In this document: positions 8,731 to 17,007 of the stretch, in pieces
How the letters are laid out: every line of letters starts with the position of its first letter
Position numbering within the stretch: position 1 is the first letter of the stretch
Source: Brevibacterium limosum
GTDB lineage: Bacteria; Actinomycetota; Actinomycetes; Actinomycetales; Brevibacteriaceae
DNA length: 64,000 bases
Direction: 5' to 3'
Assembly (NCBI RefSeq): GCF_011617705.1
Contig: NZ_CP050154.1
Location: forward strand, 3,472,001 to 3,536,000
The notes under the pieces: generated by a model
The model's input: only the letters and a program-made list of their open reading frames with translations
Database searches by the model: none
What the model was told of the DNA's origin: nothing
Translations under genes and position numbers: made by a program

Positions 8731-8774
8731 ATCGGTCTCCGTGGTGCGTTTGCTCACGCACCACGGAGACCGAT
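8731..8774 (-). terminator. Long perfect hairpin terminator of the DUF3151 gene
   Basis: Arms of 19 bp at 8731-8749 and 8756-8774, fully complementary, with the 6-nt loop TTGCTC. It lies 24 nt after the stop of the leftward DUF3151 gene and before the start of the exporter gene. In the leftward direction it is followed by a weak TTGTGCTT run. Arm length is greater than in most intrinsic terminators. Confidence 0.8.
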
Positions 8775-8797
8775 GTGTCCGAGGGAGTCGGACGGGC

Positions 8798-9259
8798 CTA
8801 CTCCCCCGCGGCGATCACGTCGACCGCGGTCGGGTCGGAGGAGTGCAGGAACTCCTCGATGCGCGCGGCCTCTTCGCCTTCGCCGATCGCTGCCGCAGCG
8901 CGGCCGAGGGCGTAGAGCGCACGGAGGAATCCACGGTTGACTTCGTGCGAGTACGGGATCGGTCCGGCGCCGCGCCAACCGGCGGCGCGCAGGGCGTCGA
9001 GTCCGCGGTGGTAGCCGACGCGGGCGTAGGCATAGGCGTCGACGAGGCGGCCTTCCCTGTGTGCCTCATCGGCCAGTTCCGCCCACGCCAACGAGGAAGC
9101 CGGCAGTGCGGCAGCGACGTCGATGGGCTCTTCACCTGCGTCGATGCGCTTGCGGGCGTCGACGTCCGGGTGGTCATCGGGCAGGTAGGTCGGCTGCGGG
9201 CCGAGCTGGCTCGCATCCAGATTGCCGATATGCGATGGGTTGCCGATGGGCTGGGTCAT
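8798..9259 (-). CDS. DUF3151 protein
   Basis: 153 residues from the ATG at 9259, which follows AAGGAG; upstream in-frame codons lack a site. The actinobacterial DUF3151 features are present: GPQPTYLPDD near the N-terminus, SSLAWAELADEA, AYAYARVGYHRGLDALR and GWRGAGPIPYSHEVNRGFLRAL, an all-helical repeat-like structure. The family is widespread in actinobacteria and has no known function. It is followed by a strong terminator. Confidence 0.88.
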   Translation of the reverse strand: MTQPIGNPSHIGNLDASQLGPQPTYLPDDHPDVDARKRIDAGEEPIDVAAALPASSLAWAELADEAHREGRLVDAYAYARVGYHRGLDALRAAGWRGAGPIPYSHEVNRGFLRALYALGRAAAAIGEGEEAARIEEFLHSSDPTAVDVIAAGE

Positions 9260-9324
9260 TGCGTCTCCTTCGTTGTCGTGGTCGTCAGATCTCGCCGAGG
9301 CGGCTGTCCGCCCCGGCAACACGG

Positions 9325-10242
9325 TCAGTCGGTCTTCACTTCGGACGGCAGGACCTTGTACGGGTTCTCACTCAGCGCACCGGTGACTCCGGCGTCGGCG
9401 AGCTGATCGAGCTGCTTCTCGTCCTTGACGTCGGTGACCCACACATCGAGGTCGGCTCCGGTCCATTTCTCGGCGGCATCGGCCTCGACGGCCACTGCCG
9501 TGTACCCGGCCCCGGACAGCGATTCGTTCCCGGACGCTGTCACGTCCCCGGTGAACATGGCGCCGACGCCGGCGTCAGCGGCGGCACGGGCCACCTCGGC
9601 GTCGTCGGTTCGCACGATCGTCGACTCTTCGAGCCCCGCCTCGGTGATGGTCTTCAGGGCCGGGGCGGCCACTTCGGCGGAGTCGATGCCGGGCATGAAC
9701 ACGGTGTCCCCGCCGAACTCGTCGACGATCTGGTCCCAGGTGATGGGCTCGCCGGGGCTCGTGCCCTTGCGGGCGGGGGCGATGGTCTGGTCGAGGAACT
9801 CCTCGGCATCGAGCTCGTCGAGGTCCTTCTTCAAGCCCATGTCCTTGGCTGCGGTCTCCGGGTTCGCGGCGACGATCGTGCCGTCGCCCAGCGCCGAGAG
9901 GGTGGGCGCGGGAAGGTAGCCGAACTTCACGTTCTCGGTGAAGGCGAGCTTCGAGTTCGCCGCGTACACCGAGGATCCGCCGTCGAGGGCGCCCACGGCC
10001 GGCGGATTGAGCGAGTCGACGGTCAGCTGATCCTTCGACCCGAAGATGTTCATCGCGAGCACGCCCGCGACGAGGAGGACGACGATGGCGCCGGCCCACA
10101 GGGGTGCGTTGAATTTCTTCGGCGCGGGACGATCGGGCACGGGAATGCGTTCGTTCGACTCGGGATCGGGCGTGGGCAGCGGGTCATTGGTGCCGCGGCC
10201 GTAGCGATCCTTGTCGATCCGGTCCGGTCTCTTCTTGCTCAT
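9325..10242 (-). CDS. Membrane-anchored, degenerate glycerophosphodiesterase-like protein
   Basis: 305 residues from ATG 10242. A cytoplasmic N-terminus rich in charge and Pro, one TM helix near residues 50-68, then an extracellular domain. The order of segments resembles the GDPD TIM barrel: a GDGTIVAANPETAAKD strand, a DLDELDAEEF helix, PITWDQIVDEFG before the next strand, and DVWVTDVKDEKQLDQLADAGVTGAL at the end. The catalytic elements (AHRG with its His, ExD, and the second His in the HDP strand) are absent. I infer a fold retained without phosphodiesterase activity. Its start overlaps the glycosyltransferase stop by 4 nt, so the pair likely act together at the cell surface. Confidence 0.6.
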   Translation of the reverse strand: MSKKRPDRIDKDRYGRGTNDPLPTPDPESNERIPVPDRPAPKKFNAPLWAGAIVVLLVAGVLAMNIFGSKDQLTVDSLNPPAVGALDGGSSVYAANSKLAFTENVKFGYLPAPTLSALGDGTIVAANPETAAKDMGLKKDLDELDAEEFLDQTIAPARKGTSPGEPITWDQIVDEFGGDTVFMPGIDSAEVAAPALKTITEAGLEESTIVRTDDAEVARAAADAGVGAMFTGDVTASGNESLSGAGYTAVAVEADAAEKWTGADLDVWVTDVKDEKQLDQLADAGVTGALSENPYKVLPSEVKTD

Positions 10243-11318
10243 CGGCTGCTGTCTTTCGTCGATCCGGCCCCGGTGACGAGTCCCCGGAGGAACCCGGCGC
10301 CCCAGCACAGGTGCATGGTCGGCAGGACGATGCCGAACCAGAATCTCTCCCGTCGTCCGCAGTCCTTCGCCGCCGAGGCGGTGGCCAGGATTCCCGCGAT
10401 GTAGCCGAAGCTGGGCACGTGGACGAGGGAGGTGAAGCGGCGGAGGAACTTCGGCCATGTCTTCGTCGTCCCTGACAGCTGGAGCAGGGTCTCGATCACG
10501 GCCCCGCCCATGCCGAGCACGAGCAGCGGCGGAGCGAAGTAGCGGATGGAGTTCTTCGATCCGTAGCGGCGGATGAGTTCGGCCCGCCAGATTCCGGTGG
10601 CCCAGAACTGCTGGGCGATCTTCGACCAGGTGCCGCGCGGCCAGTAGGTGACCTCCATGTCCGGGTTGAACCAGATGCGACCGCCGGCGGTGCGGATGCG
10701 CAGGTTGAGTTCCCAGTCCTGTCCGCGTTTGATGCCTTCGTCGAACCCGCCGAGGTGGACGAACACTTCCCGACGGTAGACACCGAGGTAGGCCGATTCG
10801 GCTTCCTGTGCCTCGTCACCGGAGTGGTAGGCGGGACCGCCGAGGCCGACCGGCGACATATAGGCGCGGGCCACGGCCTTCTGGAAGGGAGTCTTGCCGC
10901 GAGCGAGCATGAGGCCGCCGCAGTTCGCTGCTTGGGTCTCGCGCAGGGTGTCGATGGCCTGCTGAGTGTAGTCGGGTCCCAGCCCGGAGTGCGCGTCGAC
11001 GCGGATGATCACCGGATGCCGGGTCTTCGCGAACGCGAGGTTGAGGCCGATCGGGGTCGCGGCCTGCGGATTGTCGACCGTTTGGATCCGAGGGTCGAGG
11101 GCTGCCATCGACTCGATGATGGCGTTCGTATCGTCGGTCGAGGGGCCGAGAGCGAGGACGATCTCCTTGTCCCCGTCATAGTCCTGCGCGAGGATCGTGG
11201 TGATCGCCTGTTCGATGTGCTCGGCCTCGTTGAGGACCGGCATGATGAAGGAGACACCGGGCTTCTCGGCCAGCGGCGGAAGGCCCTCCGGGGCCAGGAT
11301 CTCAAGTACTTTCGACAC
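10239..11318 (-). CDS. Family 2 glycosyltransferase with C-terminal membrane segments
   Basis: 359 residues, GTG start. A GT-A fold: VSFIMPVLNEAEHIEQAI near residue 23, a DxH metal site in IIRVDAHSGL (His replaces the second Asp, as in many family members), GGLMLARG, and RGQDWELNLRIR carrying the acceptor-side ED-like residues. After about residue 265 there are two or three hydrophobic segments that anchor it. It probably transfers a sugar to a lipid or cell-envelope acceptor at the inner face of the membrane. It is translationally coupled to the downstream GDPD-like membrane protein. Confidence 0.85.
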   Translation of the reverse strand: MSKVLEILAPEGLPPLAEKPGVSFIMPVLNEAEHIEQAITTILAQDYDGDKEIVLALGPSTDDTNAIIESMAALDPRIQTVDNPQAATPIGLNLAFAKTRHPVIIRVDAHSGLGPDYTQQAIDTLRETQAANCGGLMLARGKTPFQKAVARAYMSPVGLGGPAYHSGDEAQEAESAYLGVYRREVFVHLGGFDEGIKRGQDWELNLRIRTAGGRIWFNPDMEVTYWPRGTWSKIAQQFWATGIWRAELIRRYGSKNSIRYFAPPLLVLGMGGAVIETLLQLSGTTKTWPKFLRRFTSLVHVPSFGYIAGILATASAAKDCGRRERFWFGIVLPTMHLCWGAGFLRGLVTGAGSTKDSSR

Positions 11319-11384
11319 GCCTTCAATCTTCCCACACCCGCGCGCACCCGGTCTTGAGGGGGCGTACAGGTGGGGCTCTGCCGT

Positions 11385-12215
11385 CTACTGTTCGGCGATG
11401 GCCTCGATCGGCAGATCGTGCTCGGCGGCGAATTCCACCCAGTGCGCGGTCGGCTCGGCCGCGAAGGTGCGCTCGAGCACGGCCTCCTCGGTGCCGATGT
11501 GCATGGCCAGCGCCTTCGCGAAATGGGGCTCGATGCAGGCGACGGCGATGTGCCCATCGGACGTCGGGTAGGTCCGGTAGAACGGTGATCCCCCGCCGAG
11601 GTGGCCACCGGGTGAGCTCAGACCGTGCCGTGCCGGCCCTGCCGCCCATGCGGCCGCCAGGTCGAGGACGACGCGTTTGACGACACCGCCGTCGATACGC
11701 AGCTGCTCCTTCTCCCGCAGCCCGGCGAGCGCTGCGAGTGCGGCATGCTCTCCGCCGAGGATGTCGGCGACGGGCACGGTCGGCATCGTGCCGGGCACGA
11801 GTGTGGCGTGTGCGGCCTGGTAGGTGAGGTCGTGGCCGGGCACGTCGGCGCGGTAACCGGCGAAGCCGACGATCTCCACGTGGACGAGTGCGTGCTGGTC
11901 GACGAGCTCGGGCAGGCCGAGTGCGGACGCCGCTCGCGGTCGCATCGCAGTGAGCAGCACCTGAGCCTCGGCGGCGAGGGCGTCGAGCTCTGCCTTACCG
12001 GCGGGATCCTTGAGGTCGAGCCTGCGGATGTCCTGGCCGACGGTCAGCTCCTGGTAGTACTCGGGCACAGCGGCATCGAGAGGATCGCCCGTGAGCGGCT
12101 CGACCTTGATGACCTCGGCTCCAAGGGCGCTCAGCCGGGCGGCCGCCAAAGGGCCCGGCAGGTTCACGGCGAGCGTGATCACCGTGACTCCGGCAAGTGG
12201 TTGCTGGTCGGGCAC
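11385..12215 (-). CDS. Family III CoA-transferase (CaiB/BaiF), short form
   Basis: I choose the GTG at 12215 because GGAG lies 6 nt upstream; this gives 276 residues, clearly shorter than the usual 360-400. The N-terminal Rossmann part is intact (LPGPLAAARLSALGAEVIKVEPLTGDP), as is PVADILGGEHAALAALAGL, containing the catalytic Asp of the family. The C-terminal part is reduced. Members exchange CoA between acyl groups or racemise 2-methylacyl-CoA. The gene stands alone, divergent from the sialic acid operon, so no pathway can be assigned. It could be a compact but active enzyme of the racemase type. Confidence 0.8.
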   Translation of the reverse strand: MPDQQPLAGVTVITLAVNLPGPLAAARLSALGAEVIKVEPLTGDPLDAAVPEYYQELTVGQDIRRLDLKDPAGKAELDALAAEAQVLLTAMRPRAASALGLPELVDQHALVHVEIVGFAGYRADVPGHDLTYQAAHATLVPGTMPTVPVADILGGEHAALAALAGLREKEQLRIDGGVVKRVVLDLAAAWAAGPARHGLSSPGGHLGGGSPFYRTYPTSDGHIAVACIEPHFAKALAMHIGTEEAVLERTFAAEPTAHWVEFAAEHDLPIEAIAEQ

Positions 12216-12271
12216 CGTGTCTCCTCGGATTCGCTCGCAGCACGACTGCTGCACTCCATCGTCTCTCAACG

Positions 12272-12300
12272 AATGTATTGGAAACTGAAAGAGTGTTCAA
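12272..12300 (-). promoter_or_regulatory. Promoter of the CoA-transferase gene
   Basis: Read on the minus strand: TTGAAC (12300-12295), a 17-nt spacer, and TACATT (12277-12272). Both hexamers are near the sigma-70-type consensus and the spacing is optimal. Transcription would begin about 50 nt before the GTG start. Confidence 0.6.
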
Positions 12301-12370
12301 TAAGCCGCGCCTGCCGCTCTCCGGGTTGTGCCGTGGCGCACATTCCCGTACATTCACAACATAGGACATC

Positions 12371-12404
12371 ATACGTCTTACGTGTCGGTCCTAAATGTCA
12401 GATG
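12371..12404. promoter_or_regulatory. Candidate GntR/FadR operator upstream of the sialic acid operon
   Basis: ATACGTCT (12371-12378) and TGTCGGTC (12383-12390), followed by ATGTCAGATG (12395-12404). The same two 8-mers, and the complement of ATGTCAGA, occur in front of the FadR-type regulator gene at 18585-18611. Shared words of this size in two non-coding regions of the same pathway suggest a common repressor site. Confidence 0.55.
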
Positions 12405-12465
12405 GGGCTTCCGCTCGCACTCACGCCCGCGCCGGTCCCCTACGTTTTCCACGTGAGGAGGGAGC

Positions 12466-14130
12466 ATGGACGCTCCGGGACTCGGCGGCCTCAACTGGGC
12501 CGTGATCATCATCTACCTCTTGGCCACCCTCGGCATCGGGGTCTGGTTCACCCGGCGGGCCAGCGGAGGAACAGAGGAGTTCTTCAAGGCCAGCGGACGG
12601 ATCCCGGCATGGGCGGCGGGTTTCTCGATCTACGCGACGACGTTGTCGGCCATCACCTACATGTCCACGCCCGAGCAGGCCTTCCTCGCCGACTGGTCCT
12701 ATGCGGCCGGCAACATCGCGATCTTCGCGATCGTCCCGCTGCTCGTGATCTTCTACATCCCGTTCTTCCGCAAACTCGACGTCACCACGGCCTATGAGTA
12801 CCTCGAGGAGCGCTTCGGCCCAAGCATCCGCGTGCTCGGCTCGGTCCTCTTCGTCCTCTTCCACATCGGCCGCGTCGCCATCGTCATCTACCTGCCGACG
12901 CTGGCCATCAGCTCGGTCACCGACATCAACCCGGCCCTCGTCGCCGGGGCCGTCGGCGTGCTCTCGGTCGTCTACACCTTCCTCGGCGGCATCGAGGGCG
13001 TCATCTGGTCCGATGTCGTCCAGGGCATCATCCTCCTCGTCGGCGCCGCGGTCATCCTAGTCTTCGGCATCATGGCCCTCGACGGCGGGCTGGCCACCGT
13101 GGTCTCGGACGCCGCGGCCGATGACAAGTTCATCTCCGCCGACAACTGGAAGTTCGGCGGGGCGGCAGCGGCCATCCCGATCGTCTTCCTCGGGTCGGTG
13201 TTCAACAACCTGCACCAGTACACGGCCAGCCAGGACGTCGTCCAGCGCTACCAGACCACGGATTCGCCGAAGTCGACGGCCCGGTCGCTCATCGTCAACG
13301 GCTTCCTCGCTCTGCTGACGATCCCGCTGTTCTACGGAATCGGCACCGTCCTCTTCAGCTTCTACCAGCACTCGGAGGCTCTGCCGGAAGGGTTCAACAC
13401 CTCCGCGCTGGTGCCCTACTTCGCGGTCACGGCCCTGCCGGCCGGCGTCTCGGGTCTGCTCATCGCCGCGATCTTCGCCGCCGCGCAGTCGACGATCTCC
13501 TCGAGCCTCAACTCGATCTCGGCCTGCGTGACTGTCGACATCCGCGACCGCTTCTTCCCGCCCAAGGACGGAGCGTCCCGCACCGGCGTCGGCTTCTCCC
13601 GCGCCGTCATCGTCATCGTCGGCGCTCTGTCCGTCGGGGTCGCGCTCTACCTCTCGGCCACCGATCAGGCGCAGACCTGGGATCTGTTCCTGGCCATCAC
13701 CGGACTCTTCGGCGTCCCGCTGGCCGGAGTATTCGCGCTCGGCATCTTCACGAAGCGGGCGAACACCTCGGGAGTGCTCGCAGGGCTGCTGCTCGGTGCC
13801 GCACTGGCCTGGGTCGTCCAGGAGAAGGCCGGGCTCACTCCCTTCGCCGTCTCCACCGTTGCGTTCGTCGGCGCCATGGTCTTCGGCTACCTCATCTCTC
13901 TGATCACCGGAGCGATGCAGCGCGGCCGCCGCGACCACGATGTGCTGCCGCTGACGATCTACGGCAAGCGCTCGGCCTACACTCGCCGGGTCCCCACCGA
14001 TCCTGCCCGGACGGTCGCCGCATCCGTGGCCTCCGCCCCCGCGGTCTCCGCCGACTCAGCCCCGACGGTCGGATCGGATCCGACCGACTCCGGGGCCGCC
14101 TCGGCGAGCAACAACACGAACGACAAGTAA
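12466..14130 (+). CDS. Sodium:solute symporter (SSS family), probable sialic acid transporter
   Basis: 554 residues, ATG after GAGGAGGG. About 13 hydrophobic helices with the LeuT-fold SSS features: GIGVWFTRRASGGTEEFFKASGRIPAW in helix 1 and its loop, SAITYMSTPEQAF, and AAQSTISSSLNSIS, the Na2-site Ser/Thr region. The last 50 residues are a Pro/Ser/Ala/Asp-rich cytoplasmic tail. SiaT-type SSS proteins import N-acetylneuraminate with Na+, and this gene leads an operon with lyase, kinase and epimerase genes, so sialic acid is the likely substrate. The next gene begins 10 nt later. Confidence 0.85.
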   Translation: MDAPGLGGLNWAVIIIYLLATLGIGVWFTRRASGGTEEFFKASGRIPAWAAGFSIYATTLSAITYMSTPEQAFLADWSYAAGNIAIFAIVPLLVIFYIPFFRKLDVTTAYEYLEERFGPSIRVLGSVLFVLFHIGRVAIVIYLPTLAISSVTDINPALVAGAVGVLSVVYTFLGGIEGVIWSDVVQGIILLVGAAVILVFGIMALDGGLATVVSDAAADDKFISADNWKFGGAAAAIPIVFLGSVFNNLHQYTASQDVVQRYQTTDSPKSTARSLIVNGFLALLTIPLFYGIGTVLFSFYQHSEALPEGFNTSALVPYFAVTALPAGVSGLLIAAIFAAAQSTISSSLNSISACVTVDIRDRFFPPKDGASRTGVGFSRAVIVIVGALSVGVALYLSATDQAQTWDLFLAITGLFGVPLAGVFALGIFTKRANTSGVLAGLLLGAALAWVVQEKAGLTPFAVSTVAFVGAMVFGYLISLITGAMQRGRRDHDVLPLTIYGKRSAYTRRVPTDPARTVAASVASAPAVSADSAPTVGSDPTDSGAASASNNTNDK

Positions 14131-14140
14131 GGACACGACA

Positions 14141-15058
14141 ATGACTGACTTCCACGGAATCATCCCCCCGCTGCTGACCCCGCGCACCTCCGGCGGTGAG
14201 ATCGACCGTGCCGGGCTGGCCGCCCTCGTCGACCACCTCGTCGCCGGCGGTGTGCACGGAATCTTCGTACTCGGGTCCTCCGGTGAAGTCCCGTATCTGA
14301 CGAACGCCGAGCGTGACCTCGTGCTCTCCACCGCAATCGAGGCCGCCGCCGGGCGCGTGCCCGTCCTCGTGGGCATCAGCGAGCAGACGACGACCCGGGT
14401 TCTCGAAGAGGCCGACCGGCTGCTGGCCATCGGCGGTGACGCGGCCGTGGTCACCACGCCGTTCTATGCCCTGTCCGACGCCGCCGAGGTGGAGCGCCAC
14501 CTGCGCGCGGTCGCCGCCCAGATCAGCGTCCCCCTCTTCGCCTATGACGTGCCCGTGCGCACGCATATGAAGATGCCGCTCGACGTCCTCGTCCGCCTCG
14601 CCGAGGAGGGTGTGCTCGCCGGAGTCAAGGATTCCTCCGGTGACGACGTCGGCTTCCGCCGTCTGCTGCTGGCGACGAAGCACGTGGACGACTTCGCCGT
14701 GTTCACCGGCCACGAGGTGGTCACCGACGGTGCGATGCTCGGCGGTGCGGCGGGCATCGTTCCCGGCCTCGGCAACGTCGATCCTGCCGGATACGTGCGC
14801 ATCTATGATGCGGCGAGCGCCGGCGACTGGGCGACTGCAACTGCCGAGCAGGATCGCGTGGCCAGACTGTTCGACATCACCGGGGCTGCCGCCCCGGGTC
14901 GGGTGTCCGCCGGTGCCGCCGGCCTCGGCGGGTTCAAGACCGCTCTGCAGCTCATGGGCGTCATCGGCTCGAACCGGATGGCCGAGCCGATGGAGGCCCT
15001 CGACGCCGCCGAGACCGAGCGCGTCCGCGAGATCGTCGCCGCCGCAGGACTGCTGTGA
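14141..15058 (+). CDS. nanA: N-acetylneuraminate lyase / dihydrodipicolinate synthase family
   Basis: 305 residues, a TIM barrel. The Schiff-base Lys is Lys163 in AGVKDSSGD and the partner Tyr is Tyr135 in FAYDVPV; the substrate carboxylate loop is GSSGEVPYLT near residue 46. Sequence alone does not separate NanA from DapA or other aldolases, but the operon (sugar symporter, ROK kinase, ManNAc-6-P epimerase) makes cleavage of N-acetylneuraminate to N-acetylmannosamine and pyruvate the best assignment. It overlaps the kinase start by 4 nt. Confidence 0.85.
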   Translation: MTDFHGIIPPLLTPRTSGGEIDRAGLAALVDHLVAGGVHGIFVLGSSGEVPYLTNAERDLVLSTAIEAAAGRVPVLVGISEQTTTRVLEEADRLLAIGGDAAVVTTPFYALSDAAEVERHLRAVAAQISVPLFAYDVPVRTHMKMPLDVLVRLAEEGVLAGVKDSSGDDVGFRRLLLATKHVDDFAVFTGHEVVTDGAMLGGAAGIVPGLGNVDPAGYVRIYDAASAGDWATATAEQDRVARLFDITGAAAPGRVSAGAAGLGGFKTALQLMGVIGSNRMAEPMEALDAAETERVREIVAAAGLL

Positions 15059-16254
15059 CCCTGCCCGCCACCGTCGCCGTCGATGTCGGAGGCACGAAGA
15101 TCCGTGCCGGTTCCGTCATCGACGGACGTCTAGCCCACGTGCGCAGAGTGCCGACGCCCGCGACCGCAGGTGCCCAGGCGGTTCTCGACACCATCGCCGA
15201 GGTGGCCGCCGCCGTCATCGCGGACGTGCCCGGTTCGGGTGACGCCGAGTCCGGTGCCGGTGGTGGGGACGCGACCGATGCGCGTTCCGGTGTCCGCGGG
15301 GCGGATGATTCCGGTGTCGGCTCGACGGGCTGTTCCGGCGACCTCGCGTGGCGGATCGGCATCGGTGCGGCCGGGGTCATCGACCCCGCGACCGGTGTCG
15401 TGGTCTCGGCGACGGATTCGCTGGTCGGTTGGGCCGGCACCGAGCTGACCGCCGAGCTCTCTGCCCGCACGGGACTGCCGGTGCGGGCCGTGAACGATGT
15501 GCATGCGCATGCCCTCGGCGAATCCTTCGCCGGGGCGTCGCGCGGGACGCGAAGTTCCCTGCTCGTCGCTGCCGGGACCGGCATCGGCGGCGGGTTCATC
15601 ACGGACGGGCGCCTGCTCACGGGCCGGAATTCGGCGGCCGGACACATCGGGCATGTGCCGTCTGCAGCCGCCGCCGGACTGGACTGCCCATGCGGCGGCA
15701 CCAGCCACGTCGAGGCCATCGCCTCGGGCCCGGGCATCCTCGCGGCCTATCGACGATTGGCCTATGAATCCGCCGAGATCGACACCGGGCCGGTGGAACT
15801 TGCGGCGCCAGGGGAGTCCCACGTACCGGCAGCGGCGACACCGTCCGACTCCCCCACCTCGGCGGCAGTGACGTCATCAAACCCGGCCACAGCGCCGGCG
15901 AGCACCCGAGAATTGGGGGCGGCCGCCTCGGCGGGGGATCCTCTGGCCATTCGTGCCTTCGATATCGGGGCACGTGCCCTCGGATCGGCGCTCGGCGGGA
16001 TCGCGAACGTGCTCGCGCCGGAGGTCATCGTCATCGGCGGTGGGCTCGCCGAGATGGACGAAATCTGGTGGGCGCCTCTGCGTGAGGCCTTCGCCGCGGA
16101 ACTCATCCCCGCCGCCTCCGGAATCGAACTGGTGAAGGCAGAATTGGGGCAGGACGCCGCCCTCATCGGCGCCGCCGGCCTGTGGGACGACTCCCCGGTC
16201 TCGGAAGACGGCGATTCCGCCTCACGCGCCCGCACGAACAAGGAGACGAACTGA
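15055..16254 (+). CDS. nanK: ROK-family sugar kinase, probable N-acetylmannosamine kinase
   Basis: 399 residues, about 80 longer than usual. The N-terminal phosphate loop is AVDVGGTKIRAG, the catalytic Asp lies in VRAVNDVHAHALGE, and the adenosine motif is GTGIGGGFI. Two inserts of low complexity, rich in Gly, Ser, Ala and Asp (about residues 62-97) and in Ala, Ser, Thr and Pro (about 243-290), explain the length. The zinc segment reads CPCGGTSHVE, so the third Cys of the CxCGxxGCxE pattern is replaced by Ser with a His next to it. It should phosphorylate ManNAc made by the upstream lyase. GTG start and 1-nt overlap with the epimerase gene indicate coupling. Confidence 0.85.
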   Translation: MTLPATVAVDVGGTKIRAGSVIDGRLAHVRRVPTPATAGAQAVLDTIAEVAAAVIADVPGSGDAESGAGGGDATDARSGVRGADDSGVGSTGCSGDLAWRIGIGAAGVIDPATGVVVSATDSLVGWAGTELTAELSARTGLPVRAVNDVHAHALGESFAGASRGTRSSLLVAAGTGIGGGFITDGRLLTGRNSAAGHIGHVPSAAAAGLDCPCGGTSHVEAIASGPGILAAYRRLAYESAEIDTGPVELAAPGESHVPAAATPSDSPTSAAVTSSNPATAPASTRELGAAASAGDPLAIRAFDIGARALGSALGGIANVLAPEVIVIGGGLAEMDEIWWAPLREAFAAELIPAASGIELVKAELGQDAALIGAAGLWDDSPVSEDGDSASRARTNKETN

Positions 16255-16940
16255 TGCTGTCGAAGACCGAAATCCTCGAGGCGCTGCGCGGGCGGCTCAT
16301 CGTCTCGGTGCAGGCCTATCCGGGCGAGCCGATGCGGGATCCGAACACGATGGCCCAGATCGCCGCCTCGGCGGTGGCAGGCGGCGCGGCGGCGGTGCGG
16401 GTGCAGGGCCTCGGCGATATTCAGGCTTCCCGTTCGGCCGTCGAGGTCCCGGTCATCGGACTGTGGAAGGACGGCAAGGACGGGGTCGTCATCACCCCGA
16501 CGTTCCAGCACGCCTATGCCGTGGCCCTAGCCGGTGCTCAGGTCGTCGCGCTCGACGGGACGCGGCGGGAACGGCCCGACGGGCTGAGCCTGGCCGAGAC
16601 GGTCACTCGCCTCCACAACCAGACGAACGCGCTGGTCATGGCCGATTGCGGCAGCCTCGACGATGCTCGGGCAGCGGTCGATGCCGGCGCCGACATCATC
16701 GGCACGACCCTGGCCGGATACACCGGCGAACGACCGACAACCGACGGCCCGGATCTCGAACTCATCAGTGCCATCCGGACCGCCGATCTGCCCGCGATGC
16801 TCGTCGCCGAAGGCCGCATCCACTCCCCCGCCCAGGCAGCGGCCGCCCGGGAATCCGGGGCCGAGGCCGTAGTCGTGGGCACCGCGATCACCCACCCGAC
16901 GACCATCTCTTCGTGGTTCGCCGAGGCTGTCGAGGGCTGA
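16254..16940 (+). CDS. nanE: N-acetylmannosamine-6-phosphate 2-epimerase
   Basis: ATG at 16254 overlaps the kinase stop by 1 nt and follows AGGAGA; 228 residues, the normal NanE length. Motifs of the TIM barrel: LIVSVQAYPGEPMRD with the catalytic-region Gln, GGAAAVRVQG, VIGLWKDGKDGVVITPT, LVMADCGSLDDA, DIIGTTLAGYTG and LVAEGRIHSP. It converts ManNAc-6-P to GlcNAc-6-P. Removal of the acetyl group (NagA) is the one step of the pathway with no gene in the window. Confidence 0.93.
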   Translation: MLSKTEILEALRGRLIVSVQAYPGEPMRDPNTMAQIAASAVAGGAAAVRVQGLGDIQASRSAVEVPVIGLWKDGKDGVVITPTFQHAYAVALAGAQVVALDGTRRERPDGLSLAETVTRLHNQTNALVMADCGSLDDARAAVDAGADIIGTTLAGYTGERPTTDGPDLELISAIRTADLPAMLVAEGRIHSPAQAAAARESGAEAVVVGTAITHPTTISSWFAEAVEG

Positions 16941-17005
16941 GCCGGCTCAGGTCGGGACCTGAGCCCCGCTCAGAGTGAGAGCTGAGCCCGCTCAGGCCTC
17001 GATCC
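16937..17005. terminator. Convergent terminator region with clustered GCTCAG hairpins
   Basis: CTGAGCC/GGCTCAG forms a 14-nt perfect palindrome right at the nanE stop, and CTCAGGTC-GG-GACCTGAG (16946-16963) forms an alternative 8-bp stem. Further GCTGAG and GCTCAG words follow up to 17000, giving several mutually exclusive stems between the convergent nanE and nagB genes. Confidence 0.6.
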
Positions 17006-17007
17006 GC

